Origin: Medicago truncatula
Taxonomy: Eukaryota; Streptophyta; Magnoliopsida; Fabales; Fabaceae
Direction: 5' to 3'
NCBI RefSeq assembly: GCF_003473485.1
Contig: NC_053042.1
Coordinates: 46,835,762-46,899,761, forward strand
Length of the DNA: 64,000 nucleotides
The position numbers were made by a program, and so were the translations under genes. The notes below the pieces were generated by a model. That model made no database searches. It had not been told where the DNA came from and worked only from the letters and a program-made list of their open reading frames with translations. Shown in pieces: positions 1 through 11,466 of this stretch. Position 1 is the first letter of the stretch; every line of letters starts with the position of its first letter.

Positions 1-3000
1 TGCAGTTCTGGAGCTCCACTACCACTTGTTCCAAATTCAGCAGACCACCTGGATAAAATAGCAGCAAAGCCAGAAATATTGCTAAGAGGTACAAATAATT
101 GCACATAAATACAAAAGCATGCAACTCACTTGTAAAAGGCTCCATACCACTTGAAAGAGACTTATTTAATTAAGTATCATTATATAATTCGTGTTATGAA
201 GCATAAATACACAAAAGCACACTGTAATTCCAACAAAAGTTACAAAGCCTAAATTGAAATTCTACATGCTTGGAGATTCTATTCTAGAACACATGCTGTG
301 TTATAGATATCAAAAGGATCTTTCTATAGCTTTTATGTGAACTGACTCTGTATTTTTTTTTATGAAGGGTCCGCTTAACAAGACAACCTTATGATTTTAC
401 AAAAATTATGTCAGCGATCTTTCTATAGCTTTTATGTGAACTGAACTCTATTTTTTTAAGGGTCGGCTTAACAAGACAACCTTATGATTTTATAAAAATT
501 ATGTCAGCCATATGTCTTGATAGCCATACAACACTCAACAAACGAGGGTGCAGTAAAAGCAAAGTATAATCTATTTTCACATTCACTTGCATGGAAAAGA
601 GAGGGGATCAGTAAAAGTAAAGTATAATCTATAATATTTTAATTTTTGAGAAGTCTCACTTGATAGCAGCTTTTAAGAACGAGGAGCAGCCCTCAACACG
701 TGTTTTTGCACTTCCAAGGTTTTCTGAAAGTTGCTGCATGTCATCAACATCCCAAAGGTGTTGTGGTAATGGAACCCGAGGAAACCCTTCATAGATTTTT
801 TTTAGACGATCTGCCATTAAAATTTATTGTAGTTAGTAACAAGCATGAATGTTCTGTGACCAAATATTATATAATCTAAATAAGATTAGAAAAAATATAT
901 TACTGAAGAATAAATATAATAAAAGCAAATACATGTAAATCACCAAATTAAAAATCTCATGGGATTAAACTCATGAGTTAAAACAAAATATAATAAAAGC
1001 AAGTGTTCTAAACTGACCATAGGACAAAAAGAAAATAACTTACATTGCATCACAGGCTCAAAAAATAAACTACTGATAAATAATTGAAGGGTAAAAGAAA
1101 GGATAAGAACGCACCAAGAGTTCCATCATCATAAGGAATTTTCCCTTTTACTAATGTCTCCACAAACAATAAAGCAAGCTCTGCTCCACAGGTAACCTTA
1201 GATAAATAGAAGATAAAACTTAAACTTTTTTGTTTGTCAATTGTTAAAACTATTTGCATATATTCTTATCATAAAGTTAAAAATTAAAACTAAATGTAAA
1301 TTTGGATAGAAATGTCAAAAGGATTCAGGATCCTCCATCTGTGCCTTTCCTTTCTCTCTTGATCACTTCTTCATTCATTTAGTTTTCCTAAAAGCAAGTA
1401 ACTTTTAGCAGCCTATGTTTTCAGGTCACTTCTTCATTCATTTAGTTTTCCTAAAAGCAAGTAACTTTTAGCAGCCTATGTTTTCAGGTGTCCCAAAAAT
1501 GTAGCAAATATCTTTGTCCATCCAAGTCATAAGGCAACAATGAAAAAGCTAATAATTTCTCATACGTGGCTAATAAAGATCATAAAGTTGATTAAAGTAT
1601 ATCTCAAAAGAAAACAAAATAGAAAGTAGTAGAACCTGCCCATGAGCCAATTGAATGCATGCTCCTGAATGTAGGATATCTAATGCTTCAGTGTACCTCT
1701 GAGCAGTTACATATCTGCAGAAAAACGTGTACGCACATCAGTTTCTACTCTCTGTAACTCAATTGATCAGTATGTATTAGTTGATTCAGTTGTCAACCAA
1801 AATAATAAAGCTTGACTTTAACAAGCACCCTCTAATTACACAACACTCCAATTATAAGCACCAAATAACGGCTCCTTCTACCATGCATAAATTGCATAGG
1901 TCTTGTACTGTGCAAGACCTTTTTAAACTCCTTGATAAAAAAAAGTAAAAAAACTCCACCAAAATTAATGATATACCCTCTATACCTATTAGAGATGTAA
2001 CATTAGTTACATATTAGTTAGATTAGTTAGAAGTTAGTTGGTTTAATTAACTGTATACGCTTTAATGTACTACTTGATGCAACAATTCAATCATAAACAA
2101 TATTATTTCCATTTCACTTTTCTATACTTTTCTCTCAATTATGAGTTCTATCAAGAATTGTAATATCTTTCCTCTCTCCCCTTTGGCACTGTTTCAATTT
2201 ATCTCTTCCGCCGTTTCCTTCCTCCACCTCCACATCAAACCCTTCATCTTCTAATACATCACAGAAACAAAATTATGCTTTGGAAGGTGCTTATAAATTA
2301 TAATTATGGGGTACAATTTGACTTGTCGTCTTGGTGTGATTTATAAGAAAGGAATTACAGAAACTCGATGTTTCGAAACTAAAATTACATGGTTATGGCA
2401 TTTACATCTATTGACTATTCCGTAGTTTTTGTTTTATTTGCTTTACTTAAAACATCAATATCTTTCTCAGCAACATGCATAACTTTTTTTATTTCAATGA
2501 ACATAACCAATTGTTTTGAATGTGACTGTGTTGAATTCTTTGCTGCTCAGTCATAGCAAATAGTTCAACTCAATTTTGGTAATTGTGAGTATTACCTGTG
2601 AACTAGATAATATAGATACGGTAGCGGGTGTCATTTCAATGATCATCAAGGGTTGACGTGAGTATTACATGTGGACAGTGAATCGTAAAGGGGGTAGGGG
2701 TGATGGCAGCAGATTGGATGAATGGTGGGTCTTTGGTTGGAGGTGTAGTAGCTCTGGTTCTGTGACAGTAGTAGATGGTCACGACGGTTTCTGGGTTTTG
2801 GAGCGAAGGGGTATGCTATAGATGATCTAATATAACTGTAGTGGGAATAATATAAATCTACAGTTAAAAAAGTGAAGCTTGGTGCACAACCTAAACACCT
2901 CATGCACCCTAGAATTTGCCCCAAATAACAACATACGATGTATAAACGGCGAAGAACCCTGCATTTTTCACGCCTCCAAAAACTCTAAACCGGTTTATAA

Positions 3001-4295
3001 GAAAATACTCCAAAGTCCTAACATTGTCCATAAGGAAATACCTCCTATAACTCAGCATTCACCAAAGTTTCCAAAAGTTTACACTACATGAAACTGCACT
3101 GTCCAGCTCAAAAAAGAACATAAATATTACAAAAATCTAGGGTATATCTATTCTCTACATCAAATCTTTAGCATTGATTCTGTACCTGTCCTTCTGACTC
3201 TGACTGACCACCAATACAAACTACTATTGTTCACATTTAACTAATCTGCCACCCCAAATTTGTGACTTTTTTCCTGAGTTAATCTAATAAACTATGTACA
3301 TGCAGATGAAAGGAAATAACTACGGAAAACTTAATTATTTACAATTTTATAATTTTCACATTGAAGATAAAATGAAGAGTACATAATAAAAATTTATGTT
3401 GAAGAATAGAGCTGTACAGCACGGTAGGGTCAGTACCCTTGGATTCTCGGAGCGCCTTTGCCCTTCAGCCTTGACACTTGGGGGGCTGTGTACAGTATTG
3501 TGGGATTTTTTTTTAATGGTATATGTTAGTAGTTTGTTGTTAGATTCCTTCGTCTGGGTTTTAACCCACGACCTCGAACTCCATTAACCTTTAGCTCAAA
3601 CCAGTTGAGCTACCCAACCCCCATAGTATCGTGGGATCTCCCCAAAGCACAGGAATCAGGTTTTTACGATCGACCAAAGGAGCCCAAGTGCTTACCGAGC
3701 GAGCACATCACGGCCCTCCGGATGTCTGCCCACATGACGGCACCCGCCAAAAGCTCTAGGAGGGAGCACTATAAAAGGAGGTCATAGTCCCTAGGGTAGG
3801 AATTCCATTCTTTCTTCAACGCACTTACACGAAAATCCTTTGGCACCACTCCCTCATTCTTTCTAGAACAAAAACACATAACATAAACTTGGTAAAAAGT
3901 AACAACAAGAAATTGTTCAAACCTGGCACTAATGGATTTATACATCTGTTGAGCTCCATAACAATTTCCATCTTTCACAACTTTCTCCAATTTTTCAACA
4001 TTCTGCAATTCACACCATATTTAATCAAAAACCTCAACAACAACAACAATAACAGCAATAACAAAACCCAGAAATAAAAACAATAATGAAAACACATAAA
4101 GCATAACCCACAAAATTAATTTTCAATCAATGCACCAAAAACCACATCGAAAATAAATAAAAATCAATTTTTTAATTAAAAAGAGTAATTTTTTAACGAA
4201 TGTGAATAAAGAAGAAACAAAATTAATGGATATTCGATTTTGGGTACCTCATCAGCGGGTGGAAGTTCGAATCTTTTGGATCTCTGCCGCGCCAT
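1..4295 (-). CDS. GET4: GET4 homologue (guided entry of tail-anchored proteins factor 4), 5' half only
   Basis: Minus-strand gene cut by the left window edge. Exons that splice cleanly with GT-AG borders: 4248-4295 (start, [16 protein letters not shown]), 3923-4002, 1636-1714, 1115-1196, 660-810 and 1-48 (incomplete). Together they encode about 162 residues, roughly half of a plant GET4. Recognisable family segments are [46 protein letters not shown] and [15 protein letters not shown]. In yeast and animals Get4 is an alpha-solenoid scaffold that helps hand tail-anchored membrane proteins to the GET3 ATPase in the cytosol; a similar role is inferred here. Intron 2 (1715-3922, 2.2 kb) is enlarged by a SINE and other non-coding DNA. 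The gene is divergent with GATC. No disabling change was seen in the visible exons; the C-terminal half cannot be judged. Confidence 0.93.
317..509. repeat. About 97-bp tandem duplication in GET4 intron 5
   Basis: 317-415 and 416-509 are adjacent near-identical copies, each starting GATCTTTCTATAGC and ending near TTATGTCAGC. They differ by a few substitutions and by the length of an internal T-run. Both lie between the 1-48 and 660-810 exons, so they do not change the protein. Confidence 0.9.
1363..1488. repeat. Essentially perfect 63-bp tandem duplication in GET4 intron 3
   Basis: 1363-1425 is repeated directly at 1426-1488 (both start TCACTTCTTCATTC and end TTTTCAGG). Identity looks complete by eye, implying a recent event. 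The repeat lies between the 1115-1196 and 1636-1714 exons, and each copy ends in a pyrimidine/TTTTCAG string that resembles a splice acceptor. Confidence 0.9.
3507..3624 (-). mobile_element. tRNA-derived SINE in GET4 intron 2
   Basis: Read on the minus strand, a short element opens GGGGGTTGGGTAGCTCAACT (box A-like TAGCTCAACTGG), carries a box B-like GAGTTCGAGGTC, and ends in a poly(A) tail (T-run at 3507-3514 on the plus strand). It is flanked by 13-bp target duplications, AGTATTGTGGGAT (3494-3506) and AGTATCGTGGGAT (3625-3637), differing at one base. Transcription direction matches the host gene. Confidence 0.8.
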
Positions 4296-4522
4296 GGTGA
4301 TGAAATTTCTCTCCGTGGAGGATTTTGCAAAAGAGGGAAGAATAAAAGGGGAAAAGAAAAAAAGAAAATTATCTTATTTATAGAAGGACTTCTGTGAGAA
4401 TTTTCAATTTCTTCGGGGACTAAATTGGAAATTTAAAAACATTGGCAATAAAAGCAACGATTTTTAGAGTTTTGTTGAGATTGAGATTGAGAGGGATAAG
4501 GATTTTGTAGAATTTAAGGAAG
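4296..4522. promoter_or_regulatory. Shared divergent promoter of GET4 and GATC
   Basis: Only 227 bp separate the GET4 start codon (minus) and the GATC start codon (plus), so both promoters and both 5' leaders must fit here. No clear TATA box is placed correctly for either gene, which would suit TATA-less housekeeping genes. The arrangement is seen directly; joint regulation is inferred. Confidence 0.7.
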
Positions 4523-7354
4523 ATGAGTAGCAAAGTGTTGTTACTCAGAGGAACACCATTATCGTTATCATTGTCGAATTCGAAAATCCAACACAAGTTG
4601 TTACAGTTTCGTAGGTTGTCTTCAAAAACAAATTGTTCCTCTCTAGAACCTCCAAATGTGTCTCATTTGGCAAAAACAGCTCACATCTCTCTTACCCCAA
4701 CTGAGGTTTTTTTTTTCTTTCAAATTAGAAATATTCTTTTTTAAAATTTCTAATAGTAATAATGATTTATGTTATTTCAGGTTGAAGAATTTGGTCCTAA
4801 AATTCAGCAGGTGATAGGCTGGTAAGTAAAATAAAAACTCTTATTTTATTTGGCTATTTTTATAGTAATTTGATAGGATAATTGAGGAACAATTGAATCA
4901 CAAAGATGTACCAACACTGGATTCTCAGTGTTAGCCCACCACCTGTTTGTTAAAATACCCCTTCCACCCACCTTTTATTCCAACACCATTTTCTGCATTA
5001 TGGTAAGATTCATACATCCATAATTGAACTAGAATAAGTAACAATGATTTATGTGGATAATACTTTAATTACCCTTTACTCTATGTTGAAGCCTAATGTT
5101 TGCCTTAGTTACGTGGGACAGTATGGCCACAATGTGAAGTGGATATTGTTGGGGTATACGGTGGAGTCTGCTACAGGGATTTTAGAGGTCTCAAAGGGTT
5201 ATTCTAGTCTTAGAAAAGTTGAAACGAGGGAATGTTATTGTTTTTGCAAACATGTTTATGCACTGACCATTGTTTCAACATAATTCAATCTTTTACGGGG
5301 GTTATTGGAAGAAATTCGACAACCTTGAGGTAGATAGTGATGTCATTCATGTTGTTTGGGTCCAATGTTTGTTAGCATGGATGTTTCATTAATGGAAAAC
5401 AAACTAAATTGAAAGTGTATTTTGTACGACGTTGGATATCGTGTTGCGTTTTGTTTGTCGAAATATGACAGCTCGTGAGGCTTAACATTTTGTTTCTAAA
5501 GGTACCAAAACTTCAAATTTAGATTGACTTGTCTGTCAGGTTTGGACAACTGCAGGGTGTTGATCTCCAAAGCGTTGAGCCCTCCATAAGAGCAGGTGCT
5601 CTCAAAACCAATATTCTAATTTCCATTTATTAATCATTTCATATCCTTGTTTTGGATTTTCTCTAATGTTTGTTTGCATACATTTTCATGTGAGCAAACC
5701 TTAACTTTTGAAATACAAAAGAAAAAGTTATGTTATGTTTCCATGGAGATGGTTTCTTATGTTGTTAAATTCTGTTGTATGTTAGTTGTTCATGGTTTGG
5801 TTCAGGTAGAAGTAGAAAACCAAACGAAACTGAACCAGAAAAGTATGAACTGAACTAATTATATATTATTTATTAACTCAACGTGATTGTGTCAGAACTT
5901 GAAACATCCTTTGTTTAGCATGTGGCAATTTCGGTAGCTTTTTCATCATTGAAATAAAAAATGGACAAGACCTTTCAACCATATGATTTTTCTAGTGACT
6001 AAGATGAAAATAAAATAGGCAAAAGATGAAAATAAAAAAAACAGTCTTCAAGATATACAATATATAGTTTATTAACTCATACACGTTGGTGTAGCTTATT
6101 AAATTATGAACAAAACAAACTATAAACAATTAACTTGCATTTACGATTCATTCATTCTGAACAAATAACTAAAACTAAAGAACAGTGCAGTCAAAAATCT
6201 GAAAACTATGTTGTTTATGGGTTTTTCATTTTTTGCCATGTTTGAGGCACCACAGGTTTGTGAAATTACAGATTTAGAATTTATTGTTCTTATAAATTAT
6301 GATGTTTTTATTTAGGTTTCAGATGTTTCTTAGAGTGGAAATGATAAGAATTGACCTTTGTAGCATGTCAGTAATTCAGCAATCTAAGATTGTTTTATCT
6401 AGGATATAAGCTTTAGACCATATGTGAAAGCATAACTGAGAGTCTAGTTCACAAATTGTCAATCACTGCTCGATTTGTGAACTATGGTGCAAATTGTTCT
6501 TTCTGGTGCAGTTTGGTTAGCGAACTGTGTTTAAAATACCAGTTCAGTCTGTGCTGAACTGTACAAAATGGTTCAGTTTTTATAGCGCAAATTCGGTTTA
6601 GTTCAGTAGTTCGGTTCAGATCTTGGGGTTTTAACAGCCCTGGTTATGAGTCGGTAGGCTGTAGCCTTCATTCATGAACTGAAAACACATGGTTTGTATC
6701 TATTTTGTATTCACAGAGAAATGTCGGTGCTATTGCTGTCTTACACAAATAGGAAATCAATACTTTATTAAATGTTCCATATTATTTGCTTTCTTCTCAT
6801 TGCTTTCCTATACTTCACTTGGTCGTGCAAGTTTGTTTGAATATATTTTATATTTTATACAGTGGAGCATTTTGGTTTTTTTTTTTTTTTTGACAAAGGA
6901 GCAAATTTTCTAGGGTGCTCGAATTTCCACTTTATTTTATCATAAACAAAATGAAGAGGGTAGATGAGTATCATGCCCTACAATAAGTTTCCATCATTTA
7001 ATATATTAAGTGATTCTCTCTTGACATGCCTCTGCACCTGATTTTAATTCCTTTAACGTTTTTTAAATGAGTGGTAGAAAACATTTGTTGCTTGTTGGCT
7101 TGGCTTTATGTGTTTAGTTTCTAATTTTTTTAATGTTATCTGCAGATACTGAAAACAATTTGCGTGACAATACTCCTGAAACATTTGATCAACGGTGAGT
7201 TGTTTATTCATTATTTGTAAATTGGGCATATTGCATAGCCGACTGACGGTGCCTGATAGATTGCTATATCCTTGACAGGGATGCCATCCTCGCTTCCATT
7301 CCAACCTATGAGGAGCCCTACATTAAAGTTCCAAAAGTCCTAAATGTGGACTAG
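4523..7354 (+). CDS. GATC: Glutamyl-tRNA(Gln) amidotransferase subunit C, organellar
   Basis: Five exons: 4523-4705, 4781-4821, 5540-5595, 7146-7194, 7279-7354. Total 405 nt, 134 residues, all introns GT-AG and phases consistent. Residues 1-40 are Ser/Leu/Arg-rich with few acidic residues, as expected of a plastid/mitochondrial transit peptide. The conserved GatC core follows: LEPPNVSHLAKTAHISLTP, then PKIQQVIGWFGQLQGVDL, EPSIRADTENNLRDNTPETF, DAILASIPTYEEPYIKVP. GatC is the small clamp subunit of GatCAB, which amidates Glu-tRNA(Gln) to Gln-tRNA(Gln) in plastids and mitochondria. Length is close to other plant GatC proteins. Intron 3 (5596-7145) is long and repeat-like. Two decayed copies of the 3' part lie at 9.1 kb and 26-29 kb. 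This copy appears intact. Confidence 0.95.
6430..6650. repeat. GGTTCAGTT-rich intronic repeat in GATC intron 3
   Basis: A stretch full of the degenerate unit GGTTCAGTT/TTCGGTT (around 6540-6620). A related, diverged copy is at about 27110-27200 in the downstream duplication of the same intron, so it predates that duplication. Confidence 0.45.
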
Positions 7355-7701
7355 AGTTTCTTATTTGAGTTATTTTGCTTAAAAGAAACTCATGAAGACT
7401 ATTGCCTTGTACCTTGAATTTCTTGGTTTTTTATATGAAACCATCTCTTATTTTGAATTTTCATGATGGAAATCGTCATGGACACTGTACTTAGACAAAC
7501 TTTGAAATCTTCATCATCATAATTTGACAATTATTTAACGTGCTTGATAATGTATTTGTATATATGGATACGAGATTTGTCACAAAAATTCAGTAGCACT
7601 GCTGGGACTTTCTTCAAGGTAATTTTATGCTTGTTTTGTTGATATTGGAGATGCCAAGGTATTGAAGCTGTTTATGTGGATTAGGACATGAAAATATCAT
7701 A

Positions 7702-8094
7702 TGTAACGCTCATACTAAACGTGTCTAGAATATTTGGCATGTGTGTTAAATCTGATACTGGATACATTAATTATACAATATGGAAGTATAACATAAGTTG
7801 AGATTCAGAGTACAAAGCAGTCTCAAGCTACATGTTACAATAATTATACATAATCAGTCGAATGAACAAGAAACATCGAGGTCCATTACAACTAATATAT
7901 AATACATAACATTAGCAAAAGGACACAAGCACTAAAATCCAACAAGCACGATCAATCCGAAGCCTTCTCCTTACCTTTGCCCTGAGCAACTGTGAACCTG
8001 ATACTGTCTGATAATATCCTTCATAATATTTATCGTTCATGAACTTATATCTTCCGACTGATCAAATTCCAATACTGACGAGTGGGATGTTACA
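7702..8094. mobile_element. Solo LTR, 393 bp, downstream of GATC
   Basis: Bounded by TGTAACGCTC and GGGATGTTACA (5'-TG...CA-3') with perfect 5-bp target duplications TCATA at 7697-7701 and 8095-8099. The paralogous duplication reads straight through the unoccupied site at about 28440-28452, which fixes both ends. No internal retroelement domain is present, so it is a solo LTR. On the minus strand it starts TGTAACATCCCAC, a start I associate with Ty3/gypsy LTRs; family assignment is inference. Confidence 0.88.
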
Positions 8095-8463
8095 TCATAT
8101 GCATGTAGAGGATAGGATTTGTCTCTTAATATGCCTTTTATTATCTTCATGGACAGTTTCATTGCTCGAATTCAACCTTTCTGATGCCCGCATGTTTTGG
8201 GATGGGTGACTTCTAAATTCTAATCAGCTAGGTGTAGCATTTGCCCCTCATCAATCTTGCTCTTTATTTGCCGGCCATTTGAATTCAACTTTGTGATACT
8301 TCTGTGTGTTTTGTTCTGTTTGTGTTGTTGTCTTGGTTATAGATGATGACTTTATTTTGCTTTCCTTGTTTTTGGCCATTTTGTTGTGTTTCAATAATTC
8401 GCTATTTTTTTTTTCCCTTTCTAATCGATCGTGATTGGTGTTGTTGACCTCCTAATAGATGTT

Positions 8464-8640
8464 TCCCACAACTTGGCCCTTTTGGTCAACACTGGGACTA
8501 CTCCTTAAGTCGGTAGTGGAGCATCCAATTATTTTGAACGGAGTTGGACTGACTCCAAACAAGCAACTCCAGGAATCAAACTCATATTCTTTTTCTATAG
8601 AAGAACCATGTTGCCACTTGCCAACCCCTCCCAAAAACTT
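8464..8640 (-). mobile_element. tRNA-like SINE relic (copy in first GATC block)
   Basis: On the minus strand it reads TTGGCAAGTGGCAACATGG (box A-like) followed by GAGTTTGATTCCTGG (box B-like), then a conserved body running to ACTTGGCC. The same element is at the equivalent place in the second block (about 28818-28990), so it was present before the duplication. Ends are approximate. Confidence 0.6.
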
Positions 8641-8874
8641 TGGTAATTGTTTGCTTTTTTCTCTCTTTCATTTCTTAAGAGAGACTCTTCTGTTTCGTTG
8701 TTTGCTTCACTATCGGGATAGAGCCGTGTATATCTGGTATCACGCAAAGTTTTTGTTTTAAAGGTTAAGAAAGTTGGGTGGAGCTTATTTTACCTTATAT
8801 TTTTGTTTTATGCCGTAGCAAAAATATATACACACTTGCTCTTTATTTTACTTCATGTACTGGCGAAGTAGTTT

Positions 8875-9072
8875 TATACTCCCTCCATCCCTATATCTAA
8901 GCAATTTTTACATTTGTCACAATTCTTAAGAAAAGTTGTTAGTGCAATTATAATATGTCTATTTTGTATGTTAATATTACCAAATTGTCTTTTTTTTCTG
9001 TTGATAGTTCTAAATTGGATGAGATATGACCTAAAAATGTGTTTATAACTTATAAGTGAGAGACATCCCCCC
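8875..9072. mobile_element. Stowaway-like MITE end, truncated
   Basis: TACTCCCTCCATCCC at 8878 is the typical outer end of plant Stowaway (Tc1/mariner-derived) MITEs, with a TA at the border. No matching CTCCCTCC inverted end was found downstream before the GATC fragment begins, so the right side is lost or diverged. Confidence 0.45.
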
Positions 9073-9127
9073 ACCTTAAAAACCGGTTTCGTAATATTGA
9101 ATTAGGTTCAACTCAAATTTTAAGAGT

Positions 9128-9350
9128 TTCTATTTTTTTTTTTTAATGTTAACTGCAGATACTGAAAACAATTTGCTTTAAAATACTCCTGAAACATTTG
9201 ACCCAAGGTGAGCTGTTTATTCATTTGTAAATTGGGCATTTTGGATAACCAACTAATGGTGCCTAATAGAGTGGTATATCCTTGACAGGGATGCCATCAT
9301 CGCTTCCGTTCCAAGCTATGAATAGCCTTACATCACAGTTCCAAAGGTTA
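9128..9350 (+). pseudogene. GATC exon 4-5 fragment (second copy)
   Basis: 9159-9207 and 9289-9345 correspond to GATC exons 4 and 5, with the intervening intron and both splice sites still recognisable. The fragment is dead: exon 4 has gained TAA at 9179-9181 and exon 5 has gained TAG at 9323-9325. Similarity ends near 9350, where a foldback element begins. No exon 1-3 equivalent is present, so it cannot encode a GatC subunit. Confidence 0.88.
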
Positions 9351-9361
9351 TTTTAATTAAA

Positions 9362-10432
9362 AAAAAAGGTTTAAAACATATTTTGTTCCCTTAATTTATT
9401 TTTGAATTTTAATTTGATCCCCTAACTTTAAACTGTTTCAATTTGGTCCCCTAAGTATACCTCCGTCTGTGAAGACCCGATACTTCAAAATGGATGATGT
9501 ACCGTATCCCCTGCGTATCCTGCACCGATACCTGCCCGATACTTCTCGATACGTATCAGGAGAGTATCCAAATATTAAATTTTTTTTTTTAAGAAAATAA
9601 TTTTCCGATACGCACGAATACTTGTGTTTTTTATATTATTTTGATTTCTGTGTTTTTTCTTTTTGTAAAAAATAAGAATAAAAACATTATATTACTATGA
9701 TATATATTCATTTCCTTTATCTTTATTTGGTGTCAGTACGACTCACACCATACCACAGAAACAATTTCATCTTCCCCTTTTTAAAAAATTAGGGTTTCAA
9801 CTTTTTCTTTCAAAATGGTCGCTTTCCACTTTGGATATAGTGCTTCTTTTTTGGATCGATATAGTATAGCACTAACAATGTTCCTTTTGGATATAGTATA
9901 GCATTGATGTATAACACTGCTCGTGCTCTTTTTTGTATATTTTGCGTATGTATTTGACTAATCATCACTCTCTTAATCGTCAATATTATTTATATTTATG
10001 TTAATGTGCTACGAGTCTAGTTTCTTGTGTTTGTTAATATATTTGCATATTAAAAAAATATGTTATAATTATATTATACATTTAATTATATAATTTTTTT
10101 TATTAACGTATCCCAGCTGTATCGTATCTTGATTTTTGAAATTTTCCCGTATCGGTGCAGTATCGTATCCGTATCATATCTCCTATCAAGGCTTTACCGA
10201 CCTCCGTTTACCCCAAGACCCAAGTGGTCCTTTCTGTTAGTATTTTTCAAAAAACGTTAACTTTGTCGATGTAGCCAACATAGACAAAGTTAACGTTTTT
10301 TGACAAAAATTAACAGAAAGGACCAGTTGGATAAACGGAAGTATACTTACAGGACCAAATTGAAACAGTTTAAAGTTAGGGGACCAAATTAAAATTCAAA
10401 AATAAGTTAAGGGACCAAAGTCAAAAAAAAAA
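9362..10432. mobile_element. Foldback (long-TIR) element, interrupted by a hAT-like MITE
   Basis: About 100-bp imperfect inverted repeats: the left arm (9369-9466) contains TTGTTCCCTTAATTTATTTT and CCCCTAACTTTAAACTG; the right arm (about 10330-10422) contains their complements. Removing the 733-bp insert at 9467-10199 rejoins a continuous CCTCCGTTTACC segment. A second inverted pair flanks the centre (GTTAACTTTGTCGATG / CATAGACAAAGTTAAC, about 10256-10290). A-rich tracts obscure the outer ends, so no target duplication is assigned. Confidence 0.7.
9467..10199. mobile_element. hAT-type non-autonomous transposon with 8-bp TSD
   Basis: Flanked by perfect 8-bp duplications ACCTCCGT (9459-9466 and 10200-10207), the hAT superfamily hallmark. 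Its ends are similar inverted sequences (CTGTGAAGACCCGATAC against CGGTAAAGCCTTGATAGG). Subterminal regions on both sides are packed with GATAC/GTATC motifs, as expected for hAT transposase-binding repeats. No transposase ORF is present. Confidence 0.8.
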
Positions 10433-10579
10433 AAAAAACTCATAGCGGCGTGGCAAAATGGATTGATGGATTTAAATGTTGATTCATAATTGTTTATGGA
10501 TTTGTTTATGATGATTCATGATGTTGCCGTCGACGAATTTTGTAGGGAATTAATCAATTGTTGCTTGTTGCTGATTCAT

Positions 10580-11261
10580 AGATTTGATCTGTTGAATGAA
10601 GAATTGGATTTTGGTTGAATTGAATTTTGAGGTTCCTGTGTTTGAAGATTAATAGATATAATGAAGGTGTGTGATGATGTTGTTGAAGATGATGAAGGTC
10701 ATGAAGAAGAGAGAGAGAGGCAGGAGAAGAAAAGGAAAAAAGTTATATGTTTGTGGTTTACTATTAGAATCAATAGACTTGTATGATCTAAGGGCCTGTT
10801 TTTTTTTCAAAACTATCAAACCGTCAAGATTAAAAAAACCTATTTTTTTCTCAAAAATATCAAACGATTAATATTAAAAAATATTAATAAGATGTATATT
10901 GTACCACATAAAATATTGATCAATCTTATACATTTGAGGTTAAAGAATAACAAAGAGGACTAATTTGATTGAAGGAAACATTTTCGAGGGATTATACAAC
11001 GTTTTACGAGTCATGGGATCAAAATGAAATCAAGAAATTAGTTAGGGAATCAAATAATTAATTTAGTTAGGTGAGTAGAATGGATCAGTTATACTCCTGA
11101 ACTGATATTTTTTTTCCTTTTCGGTGGATTTAGGCAAGAGAAGTGCCTGCTTTTTTTATTTAATAAAATATATATTTAATAATATTAAAGTCTGAATGAT
11201 TCGACATGAGACCACTTAAGATGCAACATGGAAGTATTCAATAGGACAAGTTTTTGTTTTC
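10580..11261. repeat. Dispersed repeat unit, copy C
   Basis: Shares segments in the same order with 13460-14760 and 15541-16080: a GAATTGGATTTTGGTTGAAT stretch, GAAGAAAAGGAAAAAA, TATATGTTTGTGGTTTACTA, GGACTAATTTGATTGA and GCATTGAATGATTCGACATG-like parts. It contains short ORFs but nothing resembling a known protein. It carries the empty site for the element at 13.56-14.14 kb. Confidence 0.75.
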
Positions 11262-11466
11262 CATCACAATGTCCCTCTCAATGAATTCGGTGTTTTAGTA
11301 ATCGAAATTAAGAGTTTATTAAATGGTAATCCGAACTATGTAGTGTCGTTTATTAGGAGGCAGATAATCAAATAGGATAGTTCATAGTTTGCTAGAGTCA
11401 TCTTATCTCATCCTAGCCCCATATTTTTCATGAGGAATACTGTGTACCCCTTTATTATTAATGATA

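Noticed and set aside
2646..3091. 92- and 70-codon frames in GET4 intron 2
   Set aside because: No recognisable domain, no splice context, and they lie within an intron of a well-supported gene.
3507..3624. tRNA gene suggested by box A/B motifs
   Set aside because: No cloverleaf can be closed and there is a poly(A) tail with target duplications, so it is a SINE. The same applies to 16116-16259, 27280-27473 and 57552-57727.
5044..5283. 79-codon frame in GATC intron 2
   Set aside because: No similarity I recognise; intron location and AT-rich background make it a chance frame.
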